Shown here: positions 50,782 to 64,000 of the stretch, in pieces | Numbering within the stretch: the stretch's first letter is position 1 | Layout: each line of letters begins with the position of its first letter | Origin: Aquila chrysaetos chrysaetos | Lineage: Eukaryota > Chordata > Aves > Accipitriformes > Accipitridae | DNA length: 64,000 bases | NCBI RefSeq assembly: GCF_900496995.4 | Contig: NC_044030.1 | Span: 11,343,851-11,407,850, forward strand | Reading direction: 5' to 3' | Notes under the pieces: generated by a model | Told to the model about the DNA's origin: nothing | The model's input: only the letters and a program-made list of their open reading frames with translations | The model's database searches: none | Made by a program: the position numbers and the translations under genes

Positions 50782-52706
50782 CTGTGGATAAGGAAACCAC
50801 ATAGGAAGTCAAAAAGACAAGCATTGTCAAATGCTACCTACAGTTTCCTGAAGCCCCTGCAGTACAAGCTTACTTGCTAGCACACTGGAAGAATAGGGTT
50901 CTTTACAAAAGCTATGATCAACTTCAAAAGGAAAATCTTAAAACCTACATGTCCATGGGTGAGATATGACAAGGAGGGATATCCTAGCACACCTTGTGTA
51001 TATTGCTTCTCTCTCATCTGTCCATCTGATTACCACCCCTGAACTTCCATTTTGGTTGAAACTACTACAACAAACCTAGTATTGTCCTGTGACAGTCCAT
51101 ACAATCCTCAAAGAAATGATCCCAACAAGAAGTTCTTCTCCTTTAGCTGAACTGAATGGAGAAGAAAGAGATGAAAAGCCCATAAAGGCCTTTTGGGTTC
51201 CTGTATCAGCCTTACCAATCTATTTTCACACTTGCAAGCAATGAGAAACTCCTTAGTGAGTTCCCAGAGATGCTTTTGCCAATAATGCACATGATAATTT
51301 TGTAACAACTTCTTCCTAAAAAAACACTGTAAAAATTGTTATAAAAGCCAACAAAAAAATTAATACTGAGTAGAAAAAAAAAATAATCTTTTACAATGAA
51401 ATTCTACCACGTGATTACTGTTGGTGTAGTTGTATTTATCTAATCTGTCTCTGGGATGCTGTGACAGGCATTACTCCATGCTGCTCATCACCCCGCTTAA
51501 AACCCTGCTGCTTAAACATCAAACAGTATAGTCACAGTACCTGTGACTATCTTCTTCCTCAGTTTTGAGATCTCCATGGTGTGCTCTCACAAAAAGCAAA
51601 GAAATAATAACTACTGCAAAGTTCCCAGTGACTCTTTCCAGCTGTAGGCTGGAAATTGGTTGTTCAGATTTTGATGGCAACATCTGTAAAAGTGCTTTGT
51701 TTTGTTTGCAGTATTTGTTTTCAAAGCCTCATGACTGGACTCCAGAAAAAGAGCCTATTATGTGCCACTGTTTAATATGATCCACTCTATTCATTGTCAG
51801 AGACAGTTGTGACCCTCTTTAAATGCTGCTATCCTATCCCATTCTAAATGCTTGCACAGGGAAGAGAAGCAGCTTTTTAAATCATAATACAGTCAAGAAG
51901 ACAGAATAAGGATGCTTTGCTTCAATTATGTTTTAAGTAATATTGCAAAGCCAGTTTATAAGAAAAATGCAATCTATCTTTTTACATCATGAAGGAGCAG
52001 AAAATCCTCCAGTCACTTAGGGCCTGACCTGGCAAAAGCTCTACATATGTGCTCTGCCTTTTAGACAGAACAGTTTCAAGAAATTCAATGGGACTGCTCA
52101 CAGGCTGTAAAGATAAGCGTGTGCAAATGTTCTTGCAGGATCAGAATCCAGCATTACCTTCATGCTTGACATTATCAAAATAGAGCTTCATCTTTGATGA
52201 AATACGGTCTGAAAAGGTCACTAAGCTGAGTAGATGAAAATCAAAGAAAAACAATGCACCTCAATAAACGAGGAGTCAAGAGTTTTAAGGAAGCAGAATT
52301 TAGAACACTGGAACAGACAGTTCTCAAAACACACCAAACAGCTTTCTTATAGCCTGAAAAGACATGGGGAATTCTTTACGATCAGAGCCTTGAGTTTACA
52401 ACAGGAGTCCTACTTCTGTAGTAACTCCAAGGGAGAGGGCTTCCAATTGAATTGGTCTATCATTCCCCATGACTCCTCTCCATTCTCCTCTTCCAGAGTG
52501 TATTCAGCTGCCATGAAACTACTTAAAGAAATGCCTATGTGTCCCATACTAACTTGACAGCCCTCAAAAAAATCTCCATCACATTTAATTTCCAGGGAGT
52601 TAAGACAGAAGCAGTAAAAATGAATTAGTGTGCAGTTATAAAGTACTTGTGAAGCAGTGCACCAGTTTTACTCATCCTATTAGTCCAGTAGTGCTGATCT
52701 ACATAC

Positions 52707-52874
52707 CCTTCCTTACACGTGTAAGAGACTGTGTTTCCGAAAGTAAAGTTATCTCCATTGACGACCGCATCTTTGATGGCAGGAGGGGATCCACAAGAGA
52801 CAATGTTGCAAGCTGGAGGTGTGCTGTTCCAGTTCGCTGAAGATGCACAGACAAGTACAGAAGGTCCCTGAAGG
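52707..52874 (-). CDS. SVEP1: SVEP1 exon: end of CCP9 and start of CCP10
   Basis: A 168-bp exon in phase 2-2. It completes a CCP domain ([16 protein letters not shown] to PPACN) and starts the next one at [17 protein letters not shown], ending at YTCKEG. The acceptor is GTGTCTCAG and the donor GTATGT. The junction to the next exon restores a Gly codon followed by [23 protein letters not shown] gives a potential N-glycosylation site. Confidence 0.91.
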
Positions 52875-54864
52875 CTGAGACACAAAGATCATTATTAGGG
52901 CTGCCATTTCAGTCCAGGCGAGGAACAGAGAGGGAAGGAGGTGCTTTGCTTCTCACTGACTTCCTGGCCCCAATGAAACCAAAATGAAGGGGAGTCTCTC
53001 ACTGACTTCAGTAGAGGCCAGAATCTCACCCACTGTTCATGAAAAAGCACTGCTGATGCTGTCAAAAAAGCTGGTCTTCCAATTATTTTGGAGAGAGCTG
53101 ATGGAATTCACGTGGGGTCTCAATGCACTGTGCAGACACACACAAAACTTCTGCTGTAGCTTTGCCCATCTTTGAGCCACAAAAGAAAGTCATGGGGCAC
53201 TTATTTAAGCTTAAAGATTTACTTGTATGCCATCATCACCATGCCAATCTTGAGACTTGCAAGGCCTTGGTCTGAGACCTGATTCACTCACGGACTTAAA
53301 AACTATCTTCACTCAGAAAACTGAAGGAAATGCTCCAGTTCAGGTTTGTTTACAAAAAGGTATTCAGTTCCTTCAGGAGGTAAAGGATTTTGCTTGAGTG
53401 AATGGCCACACACATTTGAAGTTGATGGTATTTTTTGTTTCCTTAGCTGATGAAACAGCAATGCATTGGTACAAAAGGTGTGACTCAGTGGTCTAAACAG
53501 AGGTATTCAACACCACCCTGAGATGCCCTGGGTGAAGCCCCTGGCCTCCAGCTGCTATGTCAGTTGGCTATGGATTCCTGGTAGGTTCCATGTCATATCT
53601 GAGAGCTCTACACAGGTGTGTCTGGTTCCCTGCAATTTAGTCTCAAATAGTTACTAGACCCCCATGTTTAGTTGACTGAAATGAGCTCAGGGGTTAATGG
53701 AAGAGAACAACAGTGACCTGTAAAGCCCTTACAGATATGGCATAGGCCCTTATCAGGGCAGTGGGCTCTGCCTACCTGTGGCAATATGTTTAAGACAAAA
53801 AGCACGTAAGAGGTGCTTGAAGGAAGAGACTGGATCCACACTGAGGTCCAGAAATAATGCATAAGAGAGACACTGTTTGGGAGGGCTTCCCCTGGAATGG
53901 TAACCACAGGAGAGAGGACCTCTCTCACCAAGCTATGCTACACAGGTAAAGGGAAAGAGTCACAAGGGATGTGGTATTTGCTGCATATATGTCCAAAAAT
54001 CTCATTGACATTGGTAAAAACACTGCCTGGTTTAGTGGGGTACAGGTTAAGCCCACACTGTGGATCTACGACTTAACACTACATTGGACTGCAGCTGAGG
54101 TATCCATTTGTATTAACATGATTAAAACATTCACCAAATAAACACACCTCACCTACCTGTCTGCATCTGGACAAGGAATGCTTGCAGTAGGAAAATACAG
54201 AAAAAATTCAGACCTGAACAGGCCCATATGAGACCGCTTATGTCAGAGTAAATCTGCCAGAGGTACAAGCAGATATCAGGAGAGGCAGAAACTTGCACTT
54301 AAAGCCACATCCTTGGATATAGCATTACTGTATTAATTTTTAATTGCAGCATATTAAAAATGTGTTTCCAATATAATTGCTTACATATGTAAAACAGAAT
54401 AAAAGCCTAGAATAAATAACTACCACAAAGAGTTCAAGAAGTAAATTAGTAACTTCCAGAAGGTTCTTTTACCAAAGGCATTGTAAAACAACAGCAAAAA
54501 TAATACTGGGTATGCACTGAAGCTGTAGGGGTATGATAATCTTTAAAGGCAAATGATAACTATTTTTCTGAATATTCAAAATAAGTCTTTGAGCTTGATG
54601 GTAAAATGAAAGCATTGCATATATATATGTACATTAAAGGTCATTAAGACATGTATAGCAAACCCTGAGTAACCTTCTTGAAGTGCTCCAATTTAGGATC
54701 GAATACAGAACATACCTTTCAAGATATAAAGAAGTCTTTTAAAATTATATTTTAGTATTTTACCTTTCTGAGCAATGATCTCAGCTTTGCCTCTTTCAGA
54801 AATAAGCTAGACCTTCTAGCAAGCATGCTGTCTGCATTTGGCTCAGGAATGTTCATGCATTTAC

Positions 54865-55056
54865 CTGTATCCATTGTCACAGGTGTATGATACAGAGGAA
54901 AGATAGGTTGTGCCAGTGAGTGTGTATTTTCCATTGCTGATATCCTGTGGGCTAGGACAAGTCACCATTTCACAGGAGGGAGGAGGATGATTCCAAATGC
55001 CACTAGCAAGGCACAGAATTTCCTTTTCACCCACTAAGTTGTATCCATCATTGCAT
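54865..55056 (-). CDS. SVEP1: SVEP1 exon: end of CCP8 and start of CCP9
   Basis: A 192-bp exon, phase 2 on both sides. It completes one CCP domain ([15 protein letters not shown] to PPPSCE) and begins the next ([15 protein letters not shown] to DNGY). The acceptor is CTTCTAACTCAG and the donor GTAAAT. The phase-2 entry and exit keep both split codons intact with their neighbours. No single open frame beginning with Met covers this exon, so it is found only by domain reading. Confidence 0.9.
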
Positions 55057-55366
55057 CTGAGTTAGAAGAAAAGAAGTGCTATCAAACACAGAGCCTTTTA
55101 TGCACAACGTAATCAGCCATCCTTTTTCCCCTCTTCATCCACACCTGCCTACAGCATCTTTCTCTGCAGGGCATAGAGAGGTAGTACTGGGGTAAACATT
55201 CTGCTCTGAGTAGCCACAGCTATAACCAAATGTCTTTCCATTCCTTTAATCCCATCTTGCTCCTCTCCTTCATTTCAACCACTCTCTCAATTCAGCCATA
55301 CTCTCATTTGTTGCCAGATTCTCAATCCATTATTAATATAGCACTTCAAACATATTGAATTCCTAC

Positions 55367-55451
55367 CTGTACACCACCTTATTGTGGTATGTAAAATTTG
55401 AGCCCAAAATGGCACTGTTCTCTGGAATAACTGGATCACCACAGGATATAG
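55367..55451 (-). CDS. SVEP1: SVEP1 exon: first half of a CCP domain (CCP8)
   Basis: An 85-bp exon that is too short to stand out as an open frame. It enters in phase 1 (G|CT giving Ala) and leaves in phase 2. It encodes AISCGDPVIPENSAIL and continues to KVVYR, the N-terminal half of a CCP domain; the second half is in the next exon. The acceptor ends TTTTTAAAG and the donor is GTAGGA. The split inside the domain is confirmed by the matching phase-2 start of the next exon (AG|A, Arg). Confidence 0.9.
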
Positions 55452-56237
55452 CTTTAAAAAGACAGGATCACAAGAGAGGTTGATACAACACAATAAAAGA
55501 GAACAGAAAATCAGGATTTGCTTTTTTTTCTCTGGATAGATTTGAAGAGGTGTAAAGCCCTAGGTAACACTGGGTTCTTGACTAAGCTGTAACTGACATT
55601 TAGGGCTCTTTATCTGACTTCACCTGACTGAGAAATTGGACTAACTGGAAACAGGCAGTTGGAACTGTTCTACAAATCTCACGCTTGACTGTCAAGAGGA
55701 CTCCATAGCCACCTCTCCCTATGAACAAAGTAATTGTTTTTTTGACATTGTCTTTGTCACCCCTTCATTTTACCCTGTTGTTTTACCTCGTTAGTTATAG
55801 TTTTCTAAAGAAATAATTTCTGCAATTATACCATGTATATGTACATGCACCAGCTTGTCCTCTCTCGTTGCTTTTTATCCACGGAAACACAGTTAATGAC
55901 CTTTAAGACATTAAGTTCCCCCAACTTCCTTGAAAACTGGAGGCTGAGTGGAGAAGAAAGACACTTTTAATGCTTGCATTAAAATGAGATGAGTCTAGCC
56001 TTTGACACTTTGGAGAATCTGCACAAGAAAGTACTGCTATGAATATGACAACTGTTGGAAAAGCTCCAACTGGTGCTTACATCTCTTAAGACAAAAGACA
56101 CTTCAACAGAGATGCAGGTCTGCTAGGACAGGGTTTCATTAGCTGCTGTAGTCTCTAAAGGCTCTACACTATTACTTTTCCCCTTCCATCTCTCTAACAG
56201 CACACATTACAAGATGCATTCTCCCCAGGAACCACAC

Positions 56238-56414
56238 CTTCACAATATGGTACTGGGTGGCTCCATTCTCCAGACTCCATGCATATAAGCTTCGTCACTC
56301 CTGTCAGCTGAAACCCTTCTTCACAGGAAAACGTTACTTCACTGCCAACACTGTAAGTTTCCCCATATAAATGACCGTGCTCTGGATTTCCTGGATTACG
56401 GCACTTCACTGGTT
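56238..56414 (-). CDS. SVEP1: SVEP1 exon: CCP domain (human CCP7 equivalent)
   Basis: A 177-bp phase 1-1 exon encoding one CCP domain starting [15 protein letters not shown] and ending PVPYCE. Four cysteines and the Trp of [10 protein letters not shown] are in place. The acceptor is CTTCCTCCTCAG and the donor GTGTGG, a somewhat weak donor. The reading frame runs on into the intron for about 14 more residues before a stop, so read-through there should not be taken as coding. Confidence 0.92.
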
Positions 56415-57204
56415 CTGAGGAGGAAGAGAGAAACTATCAATAACATAACTAAGTACCAGGTTTTATAAACAAGTTGCAGGAGATATCCTTGGGAATTTTC
56501 TGAAAGTAGGAAGGCAGAGCACATGGAAAACACTCATAAGTAGTTTACAGCCTTACCAGCTTTTCTCTGTTCTGTATTTAAGTGACAGGCACTGAAGACT
56601 CACACAAGCAAGCTACTCTTGATATGGAAGAGCCCTCTGTAACTGAGTTTGCATTCATTGTCAGAAGTGAACACATCTGGCAGTCATTTTTCCCTCTGTG
56701 AGGGAAAGACCATTCCAGCATGTCCAGCCCTGAACATGAAATCAGCTCAGCTACGTTTTATCCCAGCCTATGCCACTGTCTTATCTTCATGCAAAGTTAC
56801 CTTGCTTTGTGTTTTCACAGGCAGCTCAAGTCCTACTCAGATGCCTGTATTCAAATATTTCTTCACTGCACAGCTCTGCTCTGAGAAGAGACACATTGGG
56901 GCATGCGGTCTTGCCAGGTCTTCAGCACTTGTGCTTCATGTGCAAGAGGATTTTGCATGTGTGTATGACTTGGAGCAGAATCCCAATGACAGCTGTCTCC
57001 ATAGGGAGAGGTGAGTTCTCAGGAAACAAAAGGAGACACTTCATCACAGCCTCATTCAGGCCAACATGACCTGGCGATGAAAGCATGCCTGCTCTGTCCC
57101 TCCCTAGGTATCAATTACAGGCAACTGTCTTCCACAGTGGGAGGCAGGATACTGGGCTATACAGAACCTTGGAAAGGCTAGCCTGATGTTTTTCTTTCCC
57201 ATAC

Positions 57205-57324
57205 CTGCACATTTTTTACCATCTCCTGTGTAAGGAGGGATGCAAGTGCAAACATAGGATCCATTTGTGTTGAGACAAGATGCATGCTCATCGCAGTCTG
57301 ATCCAACAGCACATTCATCAACAT
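57205..57324 (-). CDS. SVEP1: SVEP1 exon: calcium-binding EGF domain
   Basis: A 120-bp exon, phase 1 on both sides, encoding a single EGF-like domain with six cysteines. It opens with DVDEC, the calcium-binding start signature, and carries the matching [10 protein letters not shown] stretch in which the Asn and aromatic residue fit the cbEGF consensus. The acceptor ends TTTTTTGTAG and the donor is GTATGG. In SVEP1 a lone cbEGF separates CCP6 from CCP7, and that arrangement is reproduced here. Confidence 0.93.
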
Positions 57325-60304
57325 CTACAAAAAAAGAAACAAAAAAAGTGTCTTGAGGGTGTTATTTGTAATAAGCATCTGCTTTAAATTTCTGTCTCAC
57401 TAACTGTCAAGAGGAATCGTTTTAATTAGTATAATTAAAAATCACTCTTACTTAAATAACATTTTTGATGCATTAGTAAAAATATTTAAATTAATATTTA
57501 TGCTTTCTATATAATTTACTATACAGTATTGTGAGACGTGAGAAAATCAGAGACAAATCCTATGAACCTTCAGTCAATACTTCCACAAAAAGTATCTAGT
57601 TTCCAAGTAGTAAAAGAACAGACATCATAACTCATGTGCTGTTACTACTACTTTGGACAGACACTTTGAGGGAGGACTTCTGCATTAAACACTTGCTCGG
57701 GAAATCCTCTATATCCCAAACTTCCCACCTGTAAGACAGGAAAACTTAGCCAATAGGGGAAACACTCTGAACATAAAACATGATTAGAGCCCCATCTTTG
57801 CTGAAGAGAATTACATTAGACTAGGAATGAGAAGTGTCTGCAACTGCCAGAAAAGTTAGAAGGAATTCAAAATATATTAGTTATTATAATTAACTATTTA
57901 TATGATAGTAGTGCCTAGAAATGCCAGTCAACGGTTTATGCTCCATGTGGCTTGGTACTGTACAGCAAAAAAAATCCCTCACTCCAGAATACTTTGTATC
58001 AGCTTCCAAATCCTGACTGTACAGAAGTGTTCTTGGTATGTAAACAATGAGTCATAAATTGCAAAGGGTCAATTTCAAAGTATCTATTGAAAAATGCTGG
58101 CATCAGGGATTATTCTTTATATAAACCAGACTGTTAGAGATAGAACAGTTCTTCATTTAAAAGCCCCACTACAGGACAGCTGTTGAACTAGGTATACCAT
58201 GCAGACATATAGTTGGAGTTCTTCACCCTTTTCCAGGCAAAAAAGCAACTTGGTTTAAAAAGCAACAAAATTTACTGAATTGGTGTGTTTACTCTTCACT
58301 GCTGAATGAGTCTGGCCAGCATAAAAAGAATCCAACAATGTTCTGAAAAGAAAAGAAGTTTCTTTCTGACAGGCAGAATGAAAACTGCATATTAATCAAA
58401 ACAGTTGCCAATTACACAAGCATCAGGAAAATGCAAAGTGCTACCACAGCAGAACTGGAATGACTGCTCCTCCTGTAATGTCTTGTAAGGCAAGGAAGAG
58501 TGGAAGGAAACCATGAATCAGATCTGTAACAGAGCAAAAGGAATGCCCCAGAGCATTGGTGTACCAGGCTTTGTTAGCACCTGCCTGGAGCATGAATCAG
58601 AAAGGTAAAGGGTGGGTCAGGGTGCCAAAGCCATTCTTGTTTTTATTTTCCCCTTCGTCTACTCTGCTTTATGAGAGACAAGAAAAGCTGAAAGTTGGGG
58701 CACAGGGCTTTTCCTTCTCAACATCATGCTTCCTACTGCACAGATGTCAAATATTTGGACAGCCTTGCAGCATCTGCTCTGAGCCTGCTCATCTTTAGGC
58801 CTTGGTATAAAGTGCAAAGGAGAAAAGCAGAGAGGAACAACAGACTGGATGGTCTGCTTGGAGGTTTTGAAGGAGCCCTAGTAGACAGGATGCTATGAAA
58901 CCAGATGGATCCTAATCCAAAGTGAATTTTTGTAGAACTAAAAGACTGTTGGCTTTTCTTCTGCTCACCTTGACTGAAAAAATTATGTGCTATACCTACA
59001 TAAAATTAAGAGTCAAATCAAACACAAATCTTGCCAGATTGTTACCCTGCAACACCCATGTTAGGCATGACTAAGCAGCAATCCAAGTACAACTAGCTAG
59101 TGGATTCCAGCAGGGATCTGCTGCAGACATGGCCCTACAAGAACTGTCACACCCAGCCCTCCATACGCAGTACAATGCTGGTCCGTCTCACCTTTCAGCT
59201 CCTGCAGCTGCATCTCGTACATCAGACCCAGCTGACCAGGAAGTAAGTTATGGTGTGGCAACTATGTGAACTGTGTCCATAAGTGCACTCCCAGCGCTCT
59301 CAGTGCTGCAGCTCCTTGCTAACAGGCATGCGTGACTGACGAATAAACACCCACAAAGGAAGAACGCTCGGAGGAGATGGACAAAAGTGATCTGCCCATG
59401 AATCTCAGGGAATAATGCAGGGTATGACTGACCAGTGCTGTTACAAAGAAGCTGACTCAACACAAGGGGACAGGAAGGTGGCCTTTGCTTTTAGATAAGC
59501 AGCTATTAACTGGTGGTGTAAATGCTTCTCCCCAAGTTCATTAAACCAGTGCTACTGCCTCCCTGAGTTAGCCTGACCAGCATGGGTGGGAATTGAATAC
59601 ATGGCTCAGGCCAACATAGAGTATAAAAACCAGACAACTAGCAACGGGCTTGAGCTGGCTTCAATGCACGTATTCACTCCTGGCTACTGGGGACGCCCAG
59701 TGTCATGATGGTCAGCATATTATAAAGACTGGTAATGGGAAACACATTGGTATTGTGATTGAACTGTGTATTGAAATTGCTATATTTTTCTAAATGTAAC
59801 TTCCATTTGTATTGTGTTATGCACTATATTTTGTATCACTCTGCTAAATCAGAAATCCTGTGCAGCATCAACTATCTTCAAATAAGTATATCTGATATTA
59901 AACATTATAACCTCCATGTATGAAACATCTGAAAGAACCTGGTCAGAGAGTATGGGACACTGACAGTGTGCTGAAGCACAGGGAAATGCACAGGTTAGAA
60001 GCAGAGAATGCAAGGATTCCAGGGCTAAATGAACCTGGAAGGAAAGAGGCTGGGAGTGCAATGCAGGCTTATTAAGTATATGGTGTGGGGCACACAAGAG
60101 TACTCATAGAGAAAGATGCCAGAATGTAGTTTTGGTTTCACATAATGCTGAGCACAGTATTTCAGAAATGTGATATTTTGGAGTGTGATTTTCGAGACGC
60201 TGGTCAGATATCACAATTTCAAAATGAAATCCCACCCAAACCCAAGGGCACAGGAGAAGTGCAAGATCACCAGCCTGTGCAGCCATATGTATGGCACATC
60301 TCAC

Positions 60305-60478
60305 CAAGGCAAGATGGTGAAATGCTGCTCCAGCTCCCATTGTCCAGGCACAACATCCTGGAGTCGCCCAACAAATAGTAGCCACTGTTGCAGTGATAGG
60401 TAACGGTACTGCCAGCAAAAAAGTCCTCAGCTGAATAAAATCCATTTTCTAAAGGTGGAGGCACTCCACAGCTGATTC
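60305..60478 (-). CDS. SVEP1: SVEP1 exon: CCP domain (human CCP6 equivalent)
   Basis: A 174-bp exon, phase 1 on both sides, encoding one CCP domain that begins [13 protein letters not shown] and ends SPSCL. The four cysteines and the conserved SGYYLLG and NGSWSS stretches are present. The acceptor is TGTTGCAG and the donor GTGAGA. The start of this domain is almost identical to the human protein as I remember it. It sits directly before the calcium-binding EGF domain, as in the mammalian protein. Confidence 0.92.
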
Positions 60479-62630
60479 CTGCAACATGAGTGAAAAGAGA
60501 GTACAGAGATTAGCAGAGCAGACAAAGATCAACTTCAGACTAATTCCACATGAGAGCCACCACTGGAGATTTTTAGTCTGCAACTGTGGAATCCTGTCTG
60601 CAAGAGGGCCCAGACCTTTTCTGAGGTAGCTAATTCATTCCAGGTCCAGTGGAGGGTCTTGTTTTGTGGGCACTTGTCAATCAGAGACTAAGCAGGACTC
60701 TCCAGCTCCTGCTATTCTGCTAGCTCTGGAGGAGACATCTGTGACTAAGATCTGAGCAGATGCCCTTCAGTCACAGGACACTTCCCCTGATAATCAATGA
60801 TCCTTTGTGAATTTTAAGGAATGAGGACAAGGCAGTTTGCCTCCATGGAGCTTCTTGTTATTTCCCTTCACTGAAAAACAAGCTCAATGTTACACTGTTT
60901 GAACAGTGCAAAACTAGCTAACAGATTATTGCTAAGAGGTTACAGTACTGATCTGAGACCAGAGAGTGCATGAACCATGGAGATACTGGACCTGACCTTA
61001 CATACAACCTTGGGCATCACTTTGACTTTGATTATAGTAAATAAGCCTTTCTGATCCTAGCTATGCCAGCAGAAGGCATCACTATACCTTCCTGCTGGAG
61101 GTTGCTATTTATTCTAGCAGAGCTGCTTCTGTGCATCTTCATTTCAATCAAGATGACACAACTTATTCCAACAGCTATACAGCTGATCTTTGTAACTATA
61201 TGGATTGTAGCAACTCCTTGCTCCCCAGCTGTGTGCAAGGATCACACAGTAAGACACTGTGAAGTGTTTAGAGCCCGTGGTAATGGAAGCCAAGTACTTG
61301 CTGTAGAGGGTAGAACTGAAGAGCTGGTAACAAAGACAGGCTGTCAGGGTATGGAGACCTGTCATTTTGGGGGTCTTCGGTAGCAGGAAGAGGAAAAGGA
61401 TCCCGGTGGGTGAAGCCAGTGATTACGATGAGCCTGATTCAGTCAGTACAAGAACCTTTTCTGTACCACACCTTCGACTAAAAACCCTGTAGTTCTTTAT
61501 GCAGGAAATAGCTCTCCTCAATCCACTTGCATTCATCAGCTATTTATGGAACAGGCTGAGAAAGGCCAGTGGGTGAGTCTGGCCCTTGTTCAATCAGCAT
61601 GTTTGTGGCAGGTCAGCCCTGTTCTGTCTGAGCTCTGTGCTCAACAGGTAAAACTGCCTGGCCCAATACAGAGAAATCAGATGACAACACTAACAGGATT
61701 CTGGTGGCTTGTCACTGATAACACACTAAGAAAGAGCAAAGCTGTCTCTCCCAGTGAAGCCGTCTCTGCCAGTGAACTACGCTCTGCCCAGCAGGACATG
61801 CTTTTGGGTAAATCCTCACATGCATGCTCTTCTTTAGGCAGAAAAGAAGACAGATCCTGGATATGTGCTATGAACAACTGAATAAAGAGGAAGACATGAA
61901 AATCATATCAAATCTAGCTCAAACTATTTTTGAGGTATTTTCAACAGATTTTATGATTTTCCCCAAACTACTGGTCAATTTTGGGATCATGCAATACCTA
62001 CTTCTAGAGCTAATTTACTATTCTGCTGATATGAAAAATATAGTTTGCTCCAACACATGCAACTGCAGTCACATGTGCTGTCACAGCACAGGAGAAACAA
62101 ACGAAAGGAGAAGGCAGCAGCAGGAAAGCAGGAATCGAAGTACCTTGGCAACCTGAAGGTATACAGCCCAGTTTCTTAGAAGAAATCCTGTAAGTCTTGG
62201 AGCTCTTCTAAGTCCTGACAGAAATATCTGCTGCCTTAAAGAAACTACCCTGTAACATACTAATGTCAAGGCTTTTACTTCAAACCAGATGTTCTCACTG
62301 ACATTTAAAAATCACAGAGATATTCTAGTGTGCATCTTCCACACTTCTGGGAGATGGGGGAGGAAAGTCTGGAGTATCAGATTGCTGATCCAAATAGGCT
62401 AATTTCTGCCATGGGCATTAGAAACTGACTGAAAAAGGTGGCAGAATCCGATTGCGGTGTAGTTCCTGCTCAGTAAAACATGAGTTAAGTTTTAAGCATA
62501 TATGTATATGCTGTAACACGGATGGATTCAAGTGCATCACAGCTGCAGGGATAAACAGGCCATGAATAGTGATAGGGTCCAAATGAAAGCTAGGGTTTCC
62601 TAATCCTGCCAGCCCACTGAGACAACTCAC

Positions 62631-62801
62631 TTTCACAGCGAGGAAAAGGCCGTGTCCACTGTCCCAGGTTAAGGCAGTGTTGAACAGAGTTTCCCACTAT
62701 CTGGAAGCCTGGGTCACAGGAAAGGCTCACTTTTGACCCTGGCTTTAAATCAGCAGAAGAGGCCCGCAGATGTGGTATGGATCCTTGCAAAGACGGACAG
62801 T
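62631..62801 (-). CDS. SVEP1: SVEP1 exon: CCP domain (human CCP5 equivalent)
   Basis: A 171-bp exon encoding one complete sushi/CCP domain starting at [10 protein letters not shown] and ending at PFPRCE. All four CCP cysteines are present, with the conserved Trp in [10 protein letters not shown]. The acceptor is a pyrimidine stretch ending TTTTGTCCACAG and the donor is GTGAGT; both flanking introns are phase 1. In SVEP1 this domain follows the pentraxin domain, whose exons should lie just beyond the right edge. This is the most upstream exon I could find; nothing coding is visible from 62802 to 64000. Confidence 0.9.
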
Positions 62802-64000
62802 CTGTGGACAAAATATATGCATACAGTAAGAGATACAGCCATGTGCTGAAATGAATAAACTTGTTATCTGATTGTTTGATCCTGTACAAGTTTATCCAGG
62901 AGAAAGCTTTGGGAAGTGTTATGCTACATCCTGCTGGGGTTCAAAGGGTTTTGAGAATCATCAACATACAACATCAGAAAAGGAAACTATTGGAAAAGAA
63001 GTGAGGAAGCAGTAGGTATTTTAATACCACCCAAATATTTTTAGACTAAAAGACAAGAAAAACTTATTTCTGACCCAACACCATCTTCACTCTTTCCCCA
63101 TTTCAATTCAGGAAGCAATAAATCTCTGTCAGAGAATCCAGTGAACTTTTGTTACAAACCCCTGGAATTCAAGGAATGAAAGACTAAATGTTCTAACTGT
63201 CAAATTATCAAAATAATTTATTCAAGGTTAGTGGGGCAAAGGCTGCAAGCTAGCATATTTGACCTCATAAAAGATTCTTATAATATTGTTCAGAAAAAAA
63301 GTTTTCTAGGAAATAAAGTTCTAACCAGCACAAAATATACTCTTGTAATCTATCTTCACTCTTCCAACAACTCCTGGCAGGAAATCTGGCCAGGCTAGTA
63401 CATTTCCTTTTTGGAGTTCTTCTGGACAGGATGTAGCCAGAGATTTTACCTATGGATTTAAAACAGTTGATTAGGTGCTGTTTAAGGACCACGTAGGAAA
63501 AAAATGTAAAAAAATATTCCTTCCATGTCTGCATGCAACACTAGAACAAATCATGGAATAAGTGATGTTGATCCTTTCTAGCACAAGAGGCTTCTGGCTG
63601 ATCTACTTGTTACTCTGTACTTACAAGCTATCTAGCTGTGGACAGGCACATACTGAATCGATACCTGAAGGAATACTTGTCATACAAGCAAAGTATAGAA
63701 CATAGTTCTTGAAACACAATTGCATTTGTTAGCATGAAAGAAAAATGTATTTATGCCACAGAAAAAGGCAGATATGAGAATGCAACCTGAAGAGAAAACT
63801 TGATATATTTGCAGAAAAATGTCAAATAGGAGCCAAAAGGAACTTAATGTTGAAGATATGCATTCTGCAAACCCTGCTAGCACTGCACCTTGTTTAAGGA
63901 ACAAAAACTCAAAAAGGAGGAGTTTAAGAAAGCAATCTGTTGTTTTCAGGACAAGAGTTTTGTGAATTCAATGCACTAGGCTCTTCAAAACACCGCAGGC

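Overview
This is a vertebrate nuclear window, most likely from a bird, and probably a non-galliform (neoavian) one. The bird assignment rests on a CR1 LINE with typical avian reverse-transcriptase wording, a pair of long LTRs of a kind I associate with neoavian genomes, and small-to-medium introns. There is no sign of bacterial or plasmid content.

The right two thirds (about 20.8 kb to the window end, minus strand) is the 3' half of SVEP1 (polydom), a very large secreted extracellular-matrix protein. I could place 21 coding exons with splice sites on both sides and unbroken reading phase from exon to exon. In transcript order they encode two CCP/sushi domains, one calcium-binding EGF domain, a long CCP run (including one giant 2,780-bp exon), three C-terminal EGF domains and a short basic tail ending at a TAA at 23317-23319. 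In total 32 CCP and 4 EGF domains are encoded here. Upstream exons (VWA, HYR, the first EGF block, pentraxin) lie beyond the right edge.

The left third (1 to about 20.8 kb) looks intergenic. It holds two LTRs of one family, each 1,145 bp by my end points, in opposite orientation with a 288-bp spacer (8608-9752 plus, 10041-11185 minus). The first is bounded by TG...CA and a 5-bp target-site duplication. A decayed CR1 element lies at about 17.7-18.8 kb, with an older LINE relic at about 12.6-13.0 kb, tRNA-derived SINE relics and several low-complexity tracts. I found no protein gene there; the frames in this part are short, unconserved or lie inside repeats.

I found no new multi-gene system. 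The points most worth following are in SVEP1: two intact CCP exons that the mammalian protein, as I recall it, lacks; a CCP21 linker that does not contain the integrin alpha9beta1-binding sequence reported for mammals; and an exitron-like in-frame 126-bp segment covering exactly that linker. The inverted LTR pair is the main structural feature of the flank.
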